DNA of 64,000 bases from Ancylobacter gelatini (GTDB lineage: Bacteria > Pseudomonadota > Alphaproteobacteria > Rhizobiales > Xanthobacteraceae), in NCBI RefSeq assembly GCF_022601675.1, contig NZ_JAKVIL010000003.1, positions 186,001-250,000 of the forward strand, given 5' to 3'. Position 1 is the first letter of the stretch; each line of letters begins with the position of its first letter. Of this stretch, positions 25,008 through 34,656 are shown one piece after another. A program made the translations under genes and the position numbers. The notes below the pieces were generated by a model. The model ran no database searches. It saw nothing but the letters and a program-made list of their open reading frames with translations, and was not told the origin of the DNA.

Positions 25008-26015
25008 ATGCGCGGGCGCTGGCACGGCGACGACCTCGCCGCGCGCTCGATCCGTTTCGCGCTGACCGTCATGGCGCCGATCCTGGTGGGGCTGACGATC
25101 GGCATCGACTATTGGCTGATCTACGCCATGGTCACCTGCATCCTCGCCTTCGCCATGGATACCGGCGGGCCGGCCCTGCAGCGCCTCGGCGCCTTCTCGG
25201 CGGCCGGGGCGGTGATCGTGCTGGGCACCGGGCTCGGGACGGTGCTGGCGGGGCACACCGGCCTTGTCGTCGTCGGTTTCGCCGTGGTCGGTGCGGTCTA
25301 TGCGCTGGTGGAGAGCCTGCACCCCGCTGCCGCCGCCGGTGCGCGCTTCCTGTGCCTGACGCTGGCGGTCGGGGCGATCTATGCGCCCCTGGAGCCGAAG
25401 GATGTCGGCGTGGTGGCCGGATTTGCCGCCTATGCCTATCTCGTCTCGCTGGGCTGGGACTGGCTGACCGGAATGGCCCGTCCGTCGACCGCGCTCTCGC
25501 TGCCGGAACTGTTCGCCCGGCTACGCGACACGGAGCGCACGCGCTGGGTGTTCGCTGGCGCGGTGGCGATCGCGGTGCCGCTCGCCTTTGTCACCTGCCT
25601 CGCGCTCGGCCTGCATCGTCCTTACTGGGCACTCATCGCCATCGTGATCGTTCTGCGGGCCGATGCGCTGTCGAGCCGGCGGTTGATGGCGCAGATGCTG
25701 CTCGGCACGCTGCTTGGCATCGTGCTGGCGGTGGCCTACGGGCTGGCGCTGCCCTCCCATGCCGGGCTGCTGGTCGGCATGGCGTTGGCGGCGCTGCTGC
25801 GCTGGCCGGCGGAGCGCCGCAGCGGCGCGCTGGGCACGGCGGCGCTCACCGCCTTCATCATGCTGCTGCTGGAACTGGTGGCCGGCACGCTCGGCCGCGC
25901 CCAGCACGACATTGCCGAGCGCCTGATCGACGTGATGGTCGGCTGCGGCTTCGCGCTGGTGGCGCTGTGGCTCGACCGGCTGGGTCAATATGCGCTGCGG
26001 CGATACAGCCCTTAG
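25008..26015 (+). CDS. FUSC family inner-membrane protein
   Basis: About 335 residues with two clusters of transmembrane segments (roughly residues 18-130 and 185-320) separated by a short cytosolic linker, the arrangement of FUSC/aromatic-acid-exporter-like proteins. The second cluster has the family signature LGLHRPYWALIAIVIVLRAD. The start is uncertain; a TTG 33 nt upstream has a slightly better purine tract. Substrate unknown; relatives are linked with export of aromatic acids and resistance. It is divergent from ccrM and overlaps the next gene tail-to-tail by 4 nt. Confidence 0.8.
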   Translation: MRGRWHGDDLAARSIRFALTVMAPILVGLTIGIDYWLIYAMVTCILAFAMDTGGPALQRLGAFSAAGAVIVLGTGLGTVLAGHTGLVVVGFAVVGAVYALVESLHPAAAAGARFLCLTLAVGAIYAPLEPKDVGVVAGFAAYAYLVSLGWDWLTGMARPSTALSLPELFARLRDTERTRWVFAGAVAIAVPLAFVTCLALGLHRPYWALIAIVIVLRADALSSRRLMAQMLLGTLLGIVLAVAYGLALPSHAGLLVGMALAALLRWPAERRSGALGTAALTAFIMLLLELVAGTLGRAQHDIAERLIDVMVGCGFALVALWLDRLGQYALRRYSP

Positions 26016-26659
26016 GGCAGCATCCACAGCACCGGCAGCACCGCGTGGCGCTGCGCCATCTCGATGCCCTCGGCGAGCGGAATCGCGGCGAGGAACACGC
26101 AGGCATCGACGAAGGTGCGCACCACGAGCTGAGGGCGGATTTCCAGTGTCGTCGTGTTGCGCCACAGCCGGACGTTCGGGACGAAGCGCGGCACCCGCGC
26201 CTTGTAGGCGAGATAGGCCTCGCCGAAGCGCTCGGTGAGGAAGCGTTCCTCCTTGCGCACCACGATGGCGAACACCAATACGGTGATGATCGCCGCAGCG
26301 AGCGCCGCCGTCATGCTGCCGAACTGCGCGCCGGCACCGGCCGCGCCGATGAAGGAGAACACATAGAGCGGGTTGCGGCAGATCGAATAGGGGCCGAGGT
26401 CCACCACCTCCGCCTTCTTGCGCCCGCCGATATAGAGAGAGCACCAGGTGCGCCCGAGGATCGCCAGCACGATCAGCGCGCGGCCGATGGTCTCGATGAT
26501 TTCATGCAGGCTGGCCTCGCCGCCATCCGGCCATAGCGAGGCGCCGAACAGAAGCGCCGAGACCGCCAGCGCCCCGAGGACGAACAGCACGCTCTTGCGC
26601 AGGCTCTGCACGGCGGCGATGTCGAAGCTTGCGGCTGTGGTGTTCGGCGCGTCGTTCAT
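26012..26659 (-). CDS. Isoprenylcysteine carboxyl methyltransferase (ICMT/PEMT) family membrane protein
   Basis: A 215-residue polytopic protein of the PEMT/ICMT type. The SAM-binding signature is SICRNPLYVFSFIGAAG, followed by a C-terminal FGEAYLAYKARVPRFVPN that corresponds to the conserved E-R/E-YxxY region. The hydrophobic segments lie at about 28-45, 60-80, 115-145 and 190-210. In bacteria such enzymes methylate lipids or unknown small molecules. The start is chosen at MNDAPN with a GCGGA site. A second family member occurs near 40.6 kb. Confidence 0.82.
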   Translation of the reverse strand: MNDAPNTTAASFDIAAVQSLRKSVLFVLGALAVSALLFGASLWPDGGEASLHEIIETIGRALIVLAILGRTWCSLYIGGRKKAEVVDLGPYSICRNPLYVFSFIGAAGAGAQFGSMTAALAAAIITVLVFAIVVRKEERFLTERFGEAYLAYKARVPRFVPNVRLWRNTTTLEIRPQLVVRTFVDACVFLAAIPLAEGIEMAQRHAVLPVLWMLP

Positions 26660-26710
26660 GGGGCATCCGCTGGTAAGATGCACCCATCAAAGGCCCGCTT
26701 GCGGTTTTTT

Positions 26711-27676
26711 TCAGGCGGCGCCGGCGATGCGCCGGTCGCGCAGGCCGAGCCCGGCCATCACCAGCGCCAGCCCCATCGCATGGTAGAGGTGCAACTCCTC
26801 GCCGAGCAGGCCGACCGCGAGAGCGGCGCCGAACACCGGCATGAGCTGGAGGAACTGGCCGGCGCGCAGCGGGCCGAGCACGGAGACGCCGCGCGCCCAC
26901 AGAATGAAGCCGAGCGTCGGCAGCGTCGCGACATAAAGCACCAGCAGCGCCGCATTGCCGTCAGGAACCGTCCCGGTGGCGGCGATTTCCCACGCCGCGA
27001 ACGGTGCCAGCGCCACCAGCCCGAACGGAATGCTCACCGTGAGCGCGGCCGCCGGCGAGAGGCTGGAGGGATAGCGCTTCAGCACCACGGCGTAGAGCGC
27101 GAAGGCGGCGATGCCGAGGAACAGCACCAGGTCGCCGGGCTGGAAGGCGAGGCCGAGCAGATTGCCGATATCGCCGCGCAGCACGATCAGCCCGACGCCG
27201 GCGGTGGACACCGCGAGAGCGATCCGCGAGCGCAGGCTGGTGCGCTCGCCCAGCACCAGCCAGCCGAGCAGGCCGACCAGGATCGGGGCGCTGGAGCCGA
27301 TCAGCGAGCCGTTGACCAGGCTGGTATGGGCGAGGCCGGCATAGATCAGCACGGTGAACACCGCGATGTTCAGGACGCCCATTGCCACCCAGAGCGGCCA
27401 GCGGCGGATGAGTTCGTCCTTTTTGGCGCCGATCTCGCGGACGGTGAAGGGCAGCAGCACGAGGAAGGCGAGCAGCCAGCGCGCGGCCGAGAAGGTCGCC
27501 GGCGGCACCAGATCGGCGGCAAGTCGGCCGGCGAGGAAATTGCCGGACCACAGCAGCGCCGCCCCGGTGAGCGCCAGCGCGGCCAGCGTCGCCGGGGAGC
27601 CGGCAAGGCCCACGCGCCGACGCAGTGCGGCGGTGCCGGAAGTGAGCGGAATCAAGGTGTCTGCCACGAATGCCAT
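26711..27676 (-). CDS. EamA/DMT superfamily transporter
   Basis: A 321-residue protein with about ten transmembrane segments in two EamA repeats (first ends near LVLGERTSL, second near GLLGEELHLYHAMG, both with the conserved Gly-Glu loop). DMT proteins export metabolites such as amino acids. The start has GGAGG at the proper distance. The gene lies downstream of an Lrp-family regulator on the same strand, with an inverted repeat 41 nt before its start, so amino-acid-responsive export is plausible. Confidence 0.92.
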   Translation of the reverse strand: MAFVADTLIPLTSGTAALRRRVGLAGSPATLAALALTGAALLWSGNFLAGRLAADLVPPATFSAARWLLAFLVLLPFTVREIGAKKDELIRRWPLWVAMGVLNIAVFTVLIYAGLAHTSLVNGSLIGSSAPILVGLLGWLVLGERTSLRSRIALAVSTAGVGLIVLRGDIGNLLGLAFQPGDLVLFLGIAAFALYAVVLKRYPSSLSPAAALTVSIPFGLVALAPFAAWEIAATGTVPDGNAALLVLYVATLPTLGFILWARGVSVLGPLRAGQFLQLMPVFGAALAVGLLGEELHLYHAMGLALVMAGLGLRDRRIAGAA

Positions 27677-27716
27677 GACGTCGCCTCCCAAGGTTCACGC
27701 GCTGCGGAATGTCGAT

Positions 27717-27739
27717 ATAGGTCAGTATGAATGACCTAT
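27717..27739. promoter_or_regulatory. Inverted repeat ATAGGTCA-N7-TGACCTAT
   Basis: A perfect 8-bp palindrome with a 7-nt spacer, in the 194-nt space between the Lrp-family gene and the DMT transporter gene. Size and symmetry fit an Lrp/AsnC operator. It lies 41-63 nt upstream of the transporter start. Confidence 0.6.
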
Positions 27740-27870
27740 TGCGGCATGTCCTTGCGATGTTGGGACGGCGACGCGGCTGTTTTGGCAGAATCTGCCGCTC
27801 AGCCGGGGATTCTGGTGGCTCGCATGTCGTTGCCTGCTTTTTCGGCAGCGGATTCGGGCGCGCGATCCCG

Positions 27871-28395
27871 TCAATCGGATCGCTTCGATCCGCTTGCATT
27901 TGGCTCCAAAGGCGCGGCGCGCAGATGATCCAGCGGCAGCGTGCCGCTCTCCTTCACCCGCTTGAGCGCCAGCGAGGAGCGCACGCCGCGCACGCCGGGC
28001 AGGCCCATCAGCCGGTCATGGGCGAAGCGGGCGAAACCATCGAGGTCCTCGCACACCACATGCAGCATGTAATCGCTGTCGCCGGTGACGCTGTAGCAGG
28101 CGATGACCTGCGGCAGCGCCTTCACCGCCGCCTCGAAATCGCGCGCCGCCTCCTCCACCTGCCGCTCCAGATGGACATGGATGAAGGCGAGCACGCCGAG
28201 GCCGAGATGGCTGGCGTCGAGCCGGGCGCGATAGCCGGTGATCAGCCCTTCCTCCTCCAGCCGCCGCGTGCGCCTGAGGCACGGCGAGGGCGAGAGGCCG
28301 ATGCGCTCGGAGAGTTCGGCATTGGTCAGCCGCCCATCCTCCTGCAATTCGCGCAGGATGCGCAGGTCGAACATGTCGAGCACCGGCGGGCGCAT
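27871..28395 (-). CDS. Lrp/AsnC family transcriptional regulator
   Basis: A 174-residue regulator. The N-terminal HTH spans residues 7-55 (FDLRILRELQEDGRLTNAELSERIGLSPSPCLRRTRRLE), then a RAM effector domain with FIHVHLERQ and CYSVTGDSDYMLHVVCEDL. SPSPC in the recognition helix is characteristic of the family. The C-terminal tail of about 20 residues (LRAAPLEPNASGSKRSD) is unusual in length. It likely controls the adjacent DMT exporter in response to an amino acid. Confidence 0.93.
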   Translation of the reverse strand: MRPPVLDMFDLRILRELQEDGRLTNAELSERIGLSPSPCLRRTRRLEEEGLITGYRARLDASHLGLGVLAFIHVHLERQVEEAARDFEAAVKALPQVIACYSVTGDSDYMLHVVCEDLDGFARFAHDRLMGLPGVRGVRSSLALKRVKESGTLPLDHLRAAPLEPNASGSKRSD

Positions 28396-28719
28396 GGCTC
28401 TGTCTCCGTGACGGCGTATCGCGGCAGGATCCGCTGCTTTGAGTGAGTTTGCCGGCAGAGCGTGCCGCTTCGCAATGCGGCTTTCGGGGAGGGGTGTGCG
28501 GCCTGCATCCTCCAACCGCGTGATGGCCGACTTGTCCCGGTCATCCACGCCTTGCCGTCGGCATCGCGTTGCCCCTGCGAACGGATCCCCGGGCCTTGGC
28601 TTTGGGGATGGTGTCGGACGGGCGGATCCCCGCCAGACACCGCAAAATCCCCAACATGTCGTGGATCGAGCCCGCGCGCCCACTTGAACTTGTGTGTCCA
28701 AGGCCTCACGCTCAGGGCC
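28396..28719. other. Non-coding stretch upstream of smc
   Basis: 324 nt with no credible gene on either strand. Two GGATCCCCG(G/C) words (about 28582 and 28622) are the only repeated feature noticed. It must contain the divergent promoters of the Lrp gene and smc, but I cannot point to clear -35/-10 boxes. Confidence 0.5.
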
Positions 28720-31700
28720 ATGAGGTTCACCCGCCTGCGCCTTGTCGGCTTCAAGACCTTCGTCGAGCCGACCGACATGCTGATCGAGCCCGGCCTCACC
28801 GGCGTGGTCGGGCCGAATGGCTGCGGCAAGTCGAATCTCGTCGAGGCGCTGCGCTGGGTGATGGGCGAAAGCTCCTACAAGGCGATGCGCGCGGAGGGGA
28901 TGGACGACGTCATCTTCGGCGGCTCCACCACGCGGCCGGCGCGCAACACCGCCGAGGTGGTGCTCACCATCGACAATGCCCAGCGCGACGCCCCCGCCCT
29001 GTTCAACGATGCCGACGTGCTGGAAGTCTCGCGCCGCATCGAGCGCGAGGCCGGCTCTTCCTACCGCATCAATGGCCGCGAGGTGCGCGCGCGCGACGTG
29101 CAGATCCTGTTCGCCGACGCCTCCTCCGGCTCGCGCTCGCCGGCCATGGTGCGGCAGGGGCAGATCGGCGAGTTGATCGGCGCCAAGCCCTCCGCGCGCC
29201 GGCGCATCCTTGAGGAAGCCGCCGGCGTTGCCGGCCTGCACGCCCGCCGCCACGAGGCGGAGATGCGGCTGCGCGCCGCCGAGACCAATCTCACCCGGCT
29301 GGAGGACGTGATCGGCCAGATCACCGGCCAACTCGATGCGCTGCGCCGCCAGTCGCGGCAGGCCAGCCGCTACCGTTCGGTCTCCGGCGATATCCGCCGG
29401 CTGGAGGCGAGCCTCTTATGGCTGCGCTGGCTGGAGACCACGTCTGCGGTCTCGGAGGCGGCCCGCGCGTTCGATCTTGCGGTGCGCGACGTCGCCGCCC
29501 GCACGCAGGCGCAGGGCGAGAGCGCGCGCAATGCCGCCGTTGCCGCCCATGGGCTTCCGGCGCTGCGCGAGGCGGATGCGGCGAAGGCGGCCGCCTTGCA
29601 GCGCCTGACGCTGGCGCGCGGCGAACTCGACCGCGACGAGGCCCGCGCCGGCTCCCGCCGCGAGGAACTCGACCGTCGGCTCGCCCAGCTTGGGGGCGAC
29701 ATGGAGCGCGAGCATGCGCTGGCCCGCGATGCCGACGAGGTGCTGGAGCGCCTTGCCGAGGAGGACGAGGAACTGCGCATCGCGCAGGAAGAGGCACTCA
29801 GCGCCGGGGAAGAGGCGGCAAACGCCCGCGAGGCGATCGCCGAGGCTCTGGCGGAGGCCGAACGGGTGTTCGCGCAGGCCACCGCCGCCAATGCCGAGGC
29901 GCTGGCCCGGCGCGGCGCGCTGGAGCGCGCGGTTCGCGAGCAGTCCGATCGCCTCGCCCGGCTGGAGCGCGAGCTTATTCAGTTCGCCGAGCAGGCCCGC
30001 GCGCTGGAAGCGGGGCTGGACGCCAGCCGGCTCGACACGCTTCGCGAGCGGGCGGAGATGGCGCAGGACGCCTTCGCGGAGGCTGAAACCCGCGCCGTCG
30101 AGGCCGAGGATGCCCATGGTCTGGCCCGCGCCGGGCTCGACCAGTCCCGCCGTCCGCTGTCCGAGGCCGAGCGCGCGATGCAGCGGCTCGACGCCGAGAG
30201 TCGCGCGCTGATGAAGCTCTTGGACATCGGCACGCCCAAGCGCTGGGCGCCGGTTCTGGATGCGGTGCGGGTGGCGCGGGGCTTCGAGGCCGCGCTGGGC
30301 GCCGCGCTCGGTGACGATCTCGACGCCCCGGCCGATGCCGGCGCGCCGGTGCACTGGGCGCTGACCGACGGGGGGGCCGACGCCGCGCTTCCGGCCGGAG
30401 CCGTGTCGCTCGCGGCCCATGTCGAGGCCCCCGCCGTCCTCGCGCGTCGCCTCGCGCAGATCGGGGTGGTGGTGCGCGAGGACGGGCCACGCCTTGCCGC
30501 CTCGCTTTCCCCCGGCCAGCGTCTGGTCTCTGTCGAGGGCGACCTCTGGCGCTGGGACGGCTTTACCGCCGCCGCCGAGGCCCCCACCGCCGCCGCCCGC
30601 CGCCTTGCCGAACGCAACCGTCTCGCCGATCTCGAAGATCAGCTCGGCACCGCGCGCGCCGATGTCGCCCGGCTCCGGCAGGGCGTGGAAGCCGCCGAGG
30701 CCGCCCTGCGCGCCGCCGGTAGCCGTGAGAATGCGGCCCGTGAGGCCCGCCGCGCCGCGCTGCGCGCCATGGAGACCGCCCGCGAGGAATTCGCCCGGGC
30801 CGAGCGTGTCACAGCCGAACAGGCCGCCCGGCTGGCGGCGCTGGCCTCGTCGCGTGAGCGTGTCGAATTCGATCGCGAAACCGCGATCGCAGCGCTCGAC
30901 GAGGCGCGCGAGCAGCTTGTCTGCCTCGCGCCTACCGCGCAGGGCGAGGCGCTGCTGCTGGAGGCGCGGGCCCGCGTGGCTCAGGAGCGGGCCGCCCTGG
31001 CCGAGGCCCGCGCCCGGGCGGACGCCTTTGCCCGTGAGCGCGAGCAGCGCGCCCGGCGCCTTGCCGTCATCGTCTCGGAGGCCGCCTCCTGGCGCCAGCG
31101 GGCCGGTGGCACCGGCGAGCGGCTGTCCGCGCTGGAGGCGCGCCTGTCCGAGGCCAGGACTGAGCGCGAGGAGCTGGAGGATGCCCCGGCCGTTTTCGCG
31201 GCCCGCCGCCGTGCGCTGCTGGACGAGACCGCGAAGGCCGAGACAGCCCGGCGCGAGGCCGCCGACGCGCTGGTCGCCGCCGAGCGGGCGCAAGGCGAGG
31301 CCGAGCATACCGCCCGCGCAGCGCTGGAGGCGCTGTCCTCCGCCCGCGAGGAGAGCGCCCGCGCCGAGGCAAGGGCGGACGCCGCCCGCCAGCGCCGCGA
31401 GGACCTGATTCGCGAGATCGCCGACATGCTGGACGGCCCGCCGGAAAGCGCGCGCGACATCGCCGCCTTCGAGGAAGGGGCGAGCCTGCCGGAGGTGGCG
31501 GGGGTTGAGGCCGAACTCGACCGCCTGAAGCGCGACCGCGAGCGGCTGGGTGCGGTGAACCTGCGCGCGGAGGAAGAGCTTGCCGAGGTCGAGGGCCGCC
31601 AGCAGGGGCTTGCCGCCGAGCGCGACGATCTCACCGAGGCGATCAAGCGGCTGCGCCATGGCATTGCCGGGCTGAACCGCGAGGCGCGCGAGCGGCTCCA

Positions 31701-32172
31701 GTCCTCCTTCGTGGTGGTGGACGGCCATTTCCGCCAGCTCTTTTCCACGCTGTTCGGCGGCGGTGAGGCCCAGCTGGTCCTCACCGATTCGGACGATCCG
31801 CTGGAGGCCGGGCTGGACATCATCGCCAAGCCGCCCGGCAAGAAGCCGCAATCCCTGTCGCTGCTGTCCGGCGGCGAGCAGGCGCTGACCGCGATGGCGC
31901 TGATCTTCGCGGTGTTCCTCACCAATCCGGCGCCGATCTGCGTGCTGGACGAGGTCGACGCGCCGCTGGACGACGCCAATGTCGAGCGCTTCTGCAATCT
32001 GCTCGACGAGATGCGCCGGCTTACGCAGACCCGTTTCGTGACCATCACCCACAACCCGATCACCATGAGCCGGATGAGCCGGCTGTTCGGCGTGACCATG
32101 GCCGAGCGCGGCGTCTCCAAGCTGGTGTCGGTCGACCTCACCACCGCCGAGGCCTTCCGCGAGGTCGGCTGA
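28720..32172 (+). CDS. smc: Chromosome segregation protein SMC
   Basis: A 1150-residue condensin ATPase. The N-terminal Walker A GPNGCGKSN is at residues 31-39. Two Ala/Arg/Glu-rich coiled-coil arms (about 170-500 and 650-960) flank the hinge (about 520-640). The C-terminal signature LSLLSGGEQALTAMAL is followed by Walker B CVLDEVDAPLDD. SMC dimers with ScpAB organise and separate chromosomes. The first plausible start is the ATG of MRFTRLRLVGFK; in-frame sequence upstream lacks domain character. It is transcribed toward the ATP synthase operon, with a separate promoter in between. Confidence 0.97.
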   Translation: MRFTRLRLVGFKTFVEPTDMLIEPGLTGVVGPNGCGKSNLVEALRWVMGESSYKAMRAEGMDDVIFGGSTTRPARNTAEVVLTIDNAQRDAPALFNDADVLEVSRRIEREAGSSYRINGREVRARDVQILFADASSGSRSPAMVRQGQIGELIGAKPSARRRILEEAAGVAGLHARRHEAEMRLRAAETNLTRLEDVIGQITGQLDALRRQSRQASRYRSVSGDIRRLEASLLWLRWLETTSAVSEAARAFDLAVRDVAARTQAQGESARNAAVAAHGLPALREADAAKAAALQRLTLARGELDRDEARAGSRREELDRRLAQLGGDMEREHALARDADEVLERLAEEDEELRIAQEEALSAGEEAANAREAIAEALAEAERVFAQATAANAEALARRGALERAVREQSDRLARLERELIQFAEQARALEAGLDASRLDTLRERAEMAQDAFAEAETRAVEAEDAHGLARAGLDQSRRPLSEAERAMQRLDAESRALMKLLDIGTPKRWAPVLDAVRVARGFEAALGAALGDDLDAPADAGAPVHWALTDGGADAALPAGAVSLAAHVEAPAVLARRLAQIGVVVREDGPRLAASLSPGQRLVSVEGDLWRWDGFTAAAEAPTAAARRLAERNRLADLEDQLGTARADVARLRQGVEAAEAALRAAGSRENAAREARRAALRAMETAREEFARAERVTAEQAARLAALASSRERVEFDRETAIAALDEAREQLVCLAPTAQGEALLLEARARVAQERAALAEARARADAFAREREQRARRLAVIVSEAASWRQRAGGTGERLSALEARLSEARTEREELEDAPAVFAARRRALLDETAKAETARREAADALVAAERAQGEAEHTARAALEALSSAREESARAEARADAARQRREDLIREIADMLDGPPESARDIAAFEEGASLPEVAGVEAELDRLKRDRERLGAVNLRAEEELAEVEGRQQGLAAERDDLTEAIKRLRHGIAGLNREARERLQSSFVVVDGHFRQLFSTLFGGGEAQLVLTDSDDPLEAGLDIIAKPPGKKPQSLSLLSGGEQALTAMALIFAVFLTNPAPICVLDEVDAPLDDANVERFCNLLDEMRRLTQTRFVTITHNPITMSRMSRLFGVTMAERGVSKLVSVDLTTAEAFREVG

Positions 32173-32331
32173 ACGCCCGCTCATGGGGGAGCGTTCAGGG
32201 AATCTGGTATGCCAAAAGCGGCGGCCGGAGCTTCCCTTGGTGCCGCCGGGCGCGAAAACCCCCTGCGACAGAGCGTCCACCCCCTGTTTTTTATAAGACA
32301 TTACAATGACTTAAAAGATGTGATCGCGTCC

Positions 32332-32360
32332 TTGACACCCTTTTGGGTGAACACTATGGT
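32332..32360 (+). promoter_or_regulatory. Sigma70-type promoter of the atp (Fo) operon
   Basis: TTGACA at 32332-32337, a 17-nt spacer, and TATGGT at 32355-32360. Preceding bases are AT-rich in an otherwise GC-rich region. Predicted transcription start is near 32367, about 45 nt before atpI. Confidence 0.8.
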
Positions 32361-32411
32361 GCGCCCGGTTTCGGGGGTTGGGAAACCTTCTCCGACAAAG
32401 GCCGGGCACAG

Positions 32412-32798
32412 ATGATGGGCGACCGAGGCAAGGCGGACGACCAACATGGCAAGGACGGGTCGGAACTCTCCGATTCCGAACTTTCGGGCAGGCTTCGCGG
32501 GCTTGAGCATGCGCTGGACAAGGTGCGGGCCGAGCGCAAGGGGGAGGCGGCGGCTTCGTCCAAGGTGGACAGGACGTCGGCTTCCGCCGGCATGACGCTT
32601 GCTTTCCGCTTGGGGAGCGAGTTCGTCGCGGGGGTTCTGGTCGGTGCCGGCCTGGGCTGGGGTCTCGATTATCTGCTCGGCACGGCGCCGTGGGGGATGA
32701 TCGTGTTCCTGCTGCTCGGCTTCGTCGCCAGCGTGCTCAACATGATGCGCGCGGCCGGCGAGACCGGAAAGACCAAGGTCCCGCCCGGCGGGGCGTGA
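32412..32798 (+). CDS. atpI: ATP synthase protein I (AtpI)
   Basis: About 128 residues. A polar, charged N-terminal half (LSGRLRGLEHALDKVRAERKG) precedes two transmembrane segments (LGSEFVAGVLVGAGLGWGLDYLL and GMIVFLLLGFVASVLNMMR), as in AtpI/AtpQ proteins that help assemble the c-ring and may carry magnesium. Two adjacent ATG codons are possible starts. A TTG at 32343 is in frame but overlaps the promoter -10 region, so it is rejected. First gene of the Fo operon. Confidence 0.9.
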   Translation: MMGDRGKADDQHGKDGSELSDSELSGRLRGLEHALDKVRAERKGEAAASSKVDRTSASAGMTLAFRLGSEFVAGVLVGAGLGWGLDYLLGTAPWGMIVFLLLGFVASVLNMMRAAGETGKTKVPPGGA

Positions 32799-32892
32799 TG
32801 TGATGTTGAAAGCGGCGCGGCCTGCCGGCGGCGTCAGGGCAATGGGGATGAGCGCCCGCACGGGTGGCTCATGTTGAGGGCAGCGACCGGCG

Positions 32893-33651
32893 ATGGCGAC
32901 TGAGATCGATCCGATCCACCAGTTCCAGATCTTCAAGATCGTGGATTTGGGGACGCCGGGCGGCATTGAGCTGGCCTTCACCAATTCCGCCGCCTTCATG
33001 TTCGGCATTGTTGCGCTGGTCTTCTTCTTCCTCACCTTCGCGACGCGCGGCCGCACCCTGGTGCCGAGCCGCCTGCAGTCGCTGGCGGAGATGTCCTACG
33101 AGTTCGTGGCCTCCAATATCCGGTCCACGGCCGGCAATGAGGGCATGAAGTTCTTCCCGCTGGTGTTCTCGCTGTTCATCTTCGTGCTGGTGGCGAACTT
33201 CGTCGGCATGATCCCCTACGCCTTCACCGTTACCAGCCATCTCGTCGTCACCGCCGCGCTGGCGGTGCTGGTGATCGGCACCGTGATCGTCTACGGCTTC
33301 ATCCGCCACGGCACCCACTTCCTGCACCTGTTCGTTCCGTCGGGCGTGCCGGCTTTCCTGCTGCCCTTCATGGTCGTGATCGAGGTCATCTCGTTCCTCT
33401 CGCGCCCCATCAGCCTCTCGCTGCGTCTGTTCGCCAACATGCTCGCCGGCCACATCGCCATGAAGGTGTTCGCGGGCTTCATCGTGATGATGACCGCCGG
33501 CGGTGCCGTCGGCTGGCTCGGCGCGGTGCTTCCTCTCACCATGGTCGTGGCGCTCACCGCGCTCGAATTCCTGGTTGCCTTCCTGCAGGCCTACGTCTTC
33601 GCGGTGCTGACCTGCATCTATCTCAACGACGCGCTGCATCCGGGTCACTGA
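32893..33651 (+). CDS. atpB: ATP synthase Fo subunit a
   Basis: A 252-residue integral membrane protein forming the proton half-channels next to the c-ring. The essential arginine is in [14 protein letters not shown], and the last helix has [20 protein letters not shown] with the conserved Gln. Five to six transmembrane segments are evident. It is the second gene of the operon, 94 nt after atpI and 66 nt before atpE. Confidence 0.97.
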   Translation: MATEIDPIHQFQIFKIVDLGTPGGIELAFTNSAAFMFGIVALVFFFLTFATRGRTLVPSRLQSLAEMSYEFVASNIRSTAGNEGMKFFPLVFSLFIFVLVANFVGMIPYAFTVTSHLVVTAALAVLVIGTVIVYGFIRHGTHFLHLFVPSGVPAFLLPFMVVIEVISFLSRPISLSLRLFANMLAGHIAMKVFAGFIVMMTAGGAVGWLGAVLPLTMVVALTALEFLVAFLQAYVFAVLTCIYLNDALHPGH

Positions 33652-33717
33652 TCGGCGCGCTCGCGGGAACTTTATCCAAGTCCTTAACTCAATTAGCGAA
33701 TTCAATAGGAGAAGACC

Positions 33718-33945
33718 ATGGATCCGATTGCCGCCAAGTTCCTCGGCGCCGGTCTCGCTTGTCTCGGCATGGGCCTTGCCGCTATCGGCGTGGGTAACAT
33801 CTTCGGCAACTTCCTCTCGGGCGCCCTGCGCAATCCGTCGGCGGCCGATGGCCAGTTCGCCCGTGCGTTCATCGGCGCGGCGCTCGCCGAAGGTCTGGGC
33901 ATCTTCGCGCTCGTCGTCGCGCTCGTCCTGCTCTTCGTGGTCTGA
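33718..33945 (+). CDS. atpE: ATP synthase Fo subunit c
   Basis: A 75-residue hairpin proteolipid. The first helix is Gly/Ala-rich, the polar loop reads GALRNPSA, and the second helix contains the proton-carrying glutamate in [20 protein letters not shown] strong AGGAGA site precedes the ATG, matching the need for many copies per complex. Confidence 0.97.
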   Translation: MDPIAAKFLGAGLACLGMGLAAIGVGNIFGNFLSGALRNPSAADGQFARAFIGAALAEGLGIFALVVALVLLFVV

Positions 33946-34022
33946 CGTTCCGGCGGAATTCGGGCGGTGCGCGGCGAGGAGCCGACGCCGCCCGTCCTGC
34001 TTTGATCGAGGAAGCCTGAACC

Positions 34023-34646
34023 ATGTCTGAGACCCTGGGTCCGGCGATTATCGTCGTCGCCTCGACGGAAACTGCGCAGGCCACGCCGCATGCCGGTGGT
34101 GCCGCTGTTGCTGACGGCGTCGTGATTGCCGTTCCTCCCGGCGAGGCGCATGGCAGCTCCTTCCCGCCCTTCGACGTCACCACCTTCCCCTCCCAGCTCA
34201 TCTGGCTGGTGATCGCCTTCGCGGCGCTCTACCTGCTGATGAGCCGCATCGCGCTGCCGCGCATCGCCAACATCCTCGAAGAGCGCCACGATCGTATCGC
34301 GGACGATCTTGAGGAAGCCGGCAAGATGCGGGCGGAGAGCGAGGCGGCGGCCAAGGCCTATGAGGCGGCGCTGTCCAGCGCGCGCGGCAAGGCTCACGGC
34401 ATCGCCACCGAGACCCGCGACAAGCTCTCGGCGGAAGCCGAGGCGAGCCGCAAAGCGCTGGAAGCCGGGCTTGCGGACAAGCTGTCCACGGCCGAGGCCC
34501 AGATCGCGTCCACCAAGACGGCGGCCATGGCCAATGTCCGCGGCATTGCCGTGGATGCGGCCGGCACCATCGTCAGCACGCTGATCGGCACCGCTCCCGC
34601 CTCCCAGGCGGTCGAGGCGGCAGTCGATCAGGCCATCGAGAACTGA
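34023..34646 (+). CDS. atpX: ATP synthase Fo subunit b'
   Basis: A 207-residue peripheral-stalk subunit. About 55 N-terminal residues precede the membrane anchor (FPSQLIWLVIAFAALYLLMSRIALPRI), then a long coiled coil (EERHDRIADDLEEAGKM... to the C terminus). Longer than the co-encoded b, it matches the b' form that pairs with b in alphaproteobacteria and photosynthetic bacteria. Fourth gene of the operon. Confidence 0.93.
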   Translation: MSETLGPAIIVVASTETAQATPHAGGAAVADGVVIAVPPGEAHGSSFPPFDVTTFPSQLIWLVIAFAALYLLMSRIALPRIANILEERHDRIADDLEEAGKMRAESEAAAKAYEAALSSARGKAHGIATETRDKLSAEAEASRKALEAGLADKLSTAEAQIASTKTAAMANVRGIAVDAAGTIVSTLIGTAPASQAVEAAVDQAIEN

Positions 34647-34656
34647 GGGAACGGCC

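Noticed and set aside
29416-32301. Long open frame on the minus strand opposite smc (961 codons)
   Set aside because: It is antisense to the clear SMC coding sequence; high-GC third-position bias leaves long open antisense frames. Its protein is low-complexity His/Gly/Arg/Gln-rich with no domain.
32343-32411. Upstream TTG start for atpI
   Set aside because: It would start within the promoter region, before the predicted transcript start near 32367.
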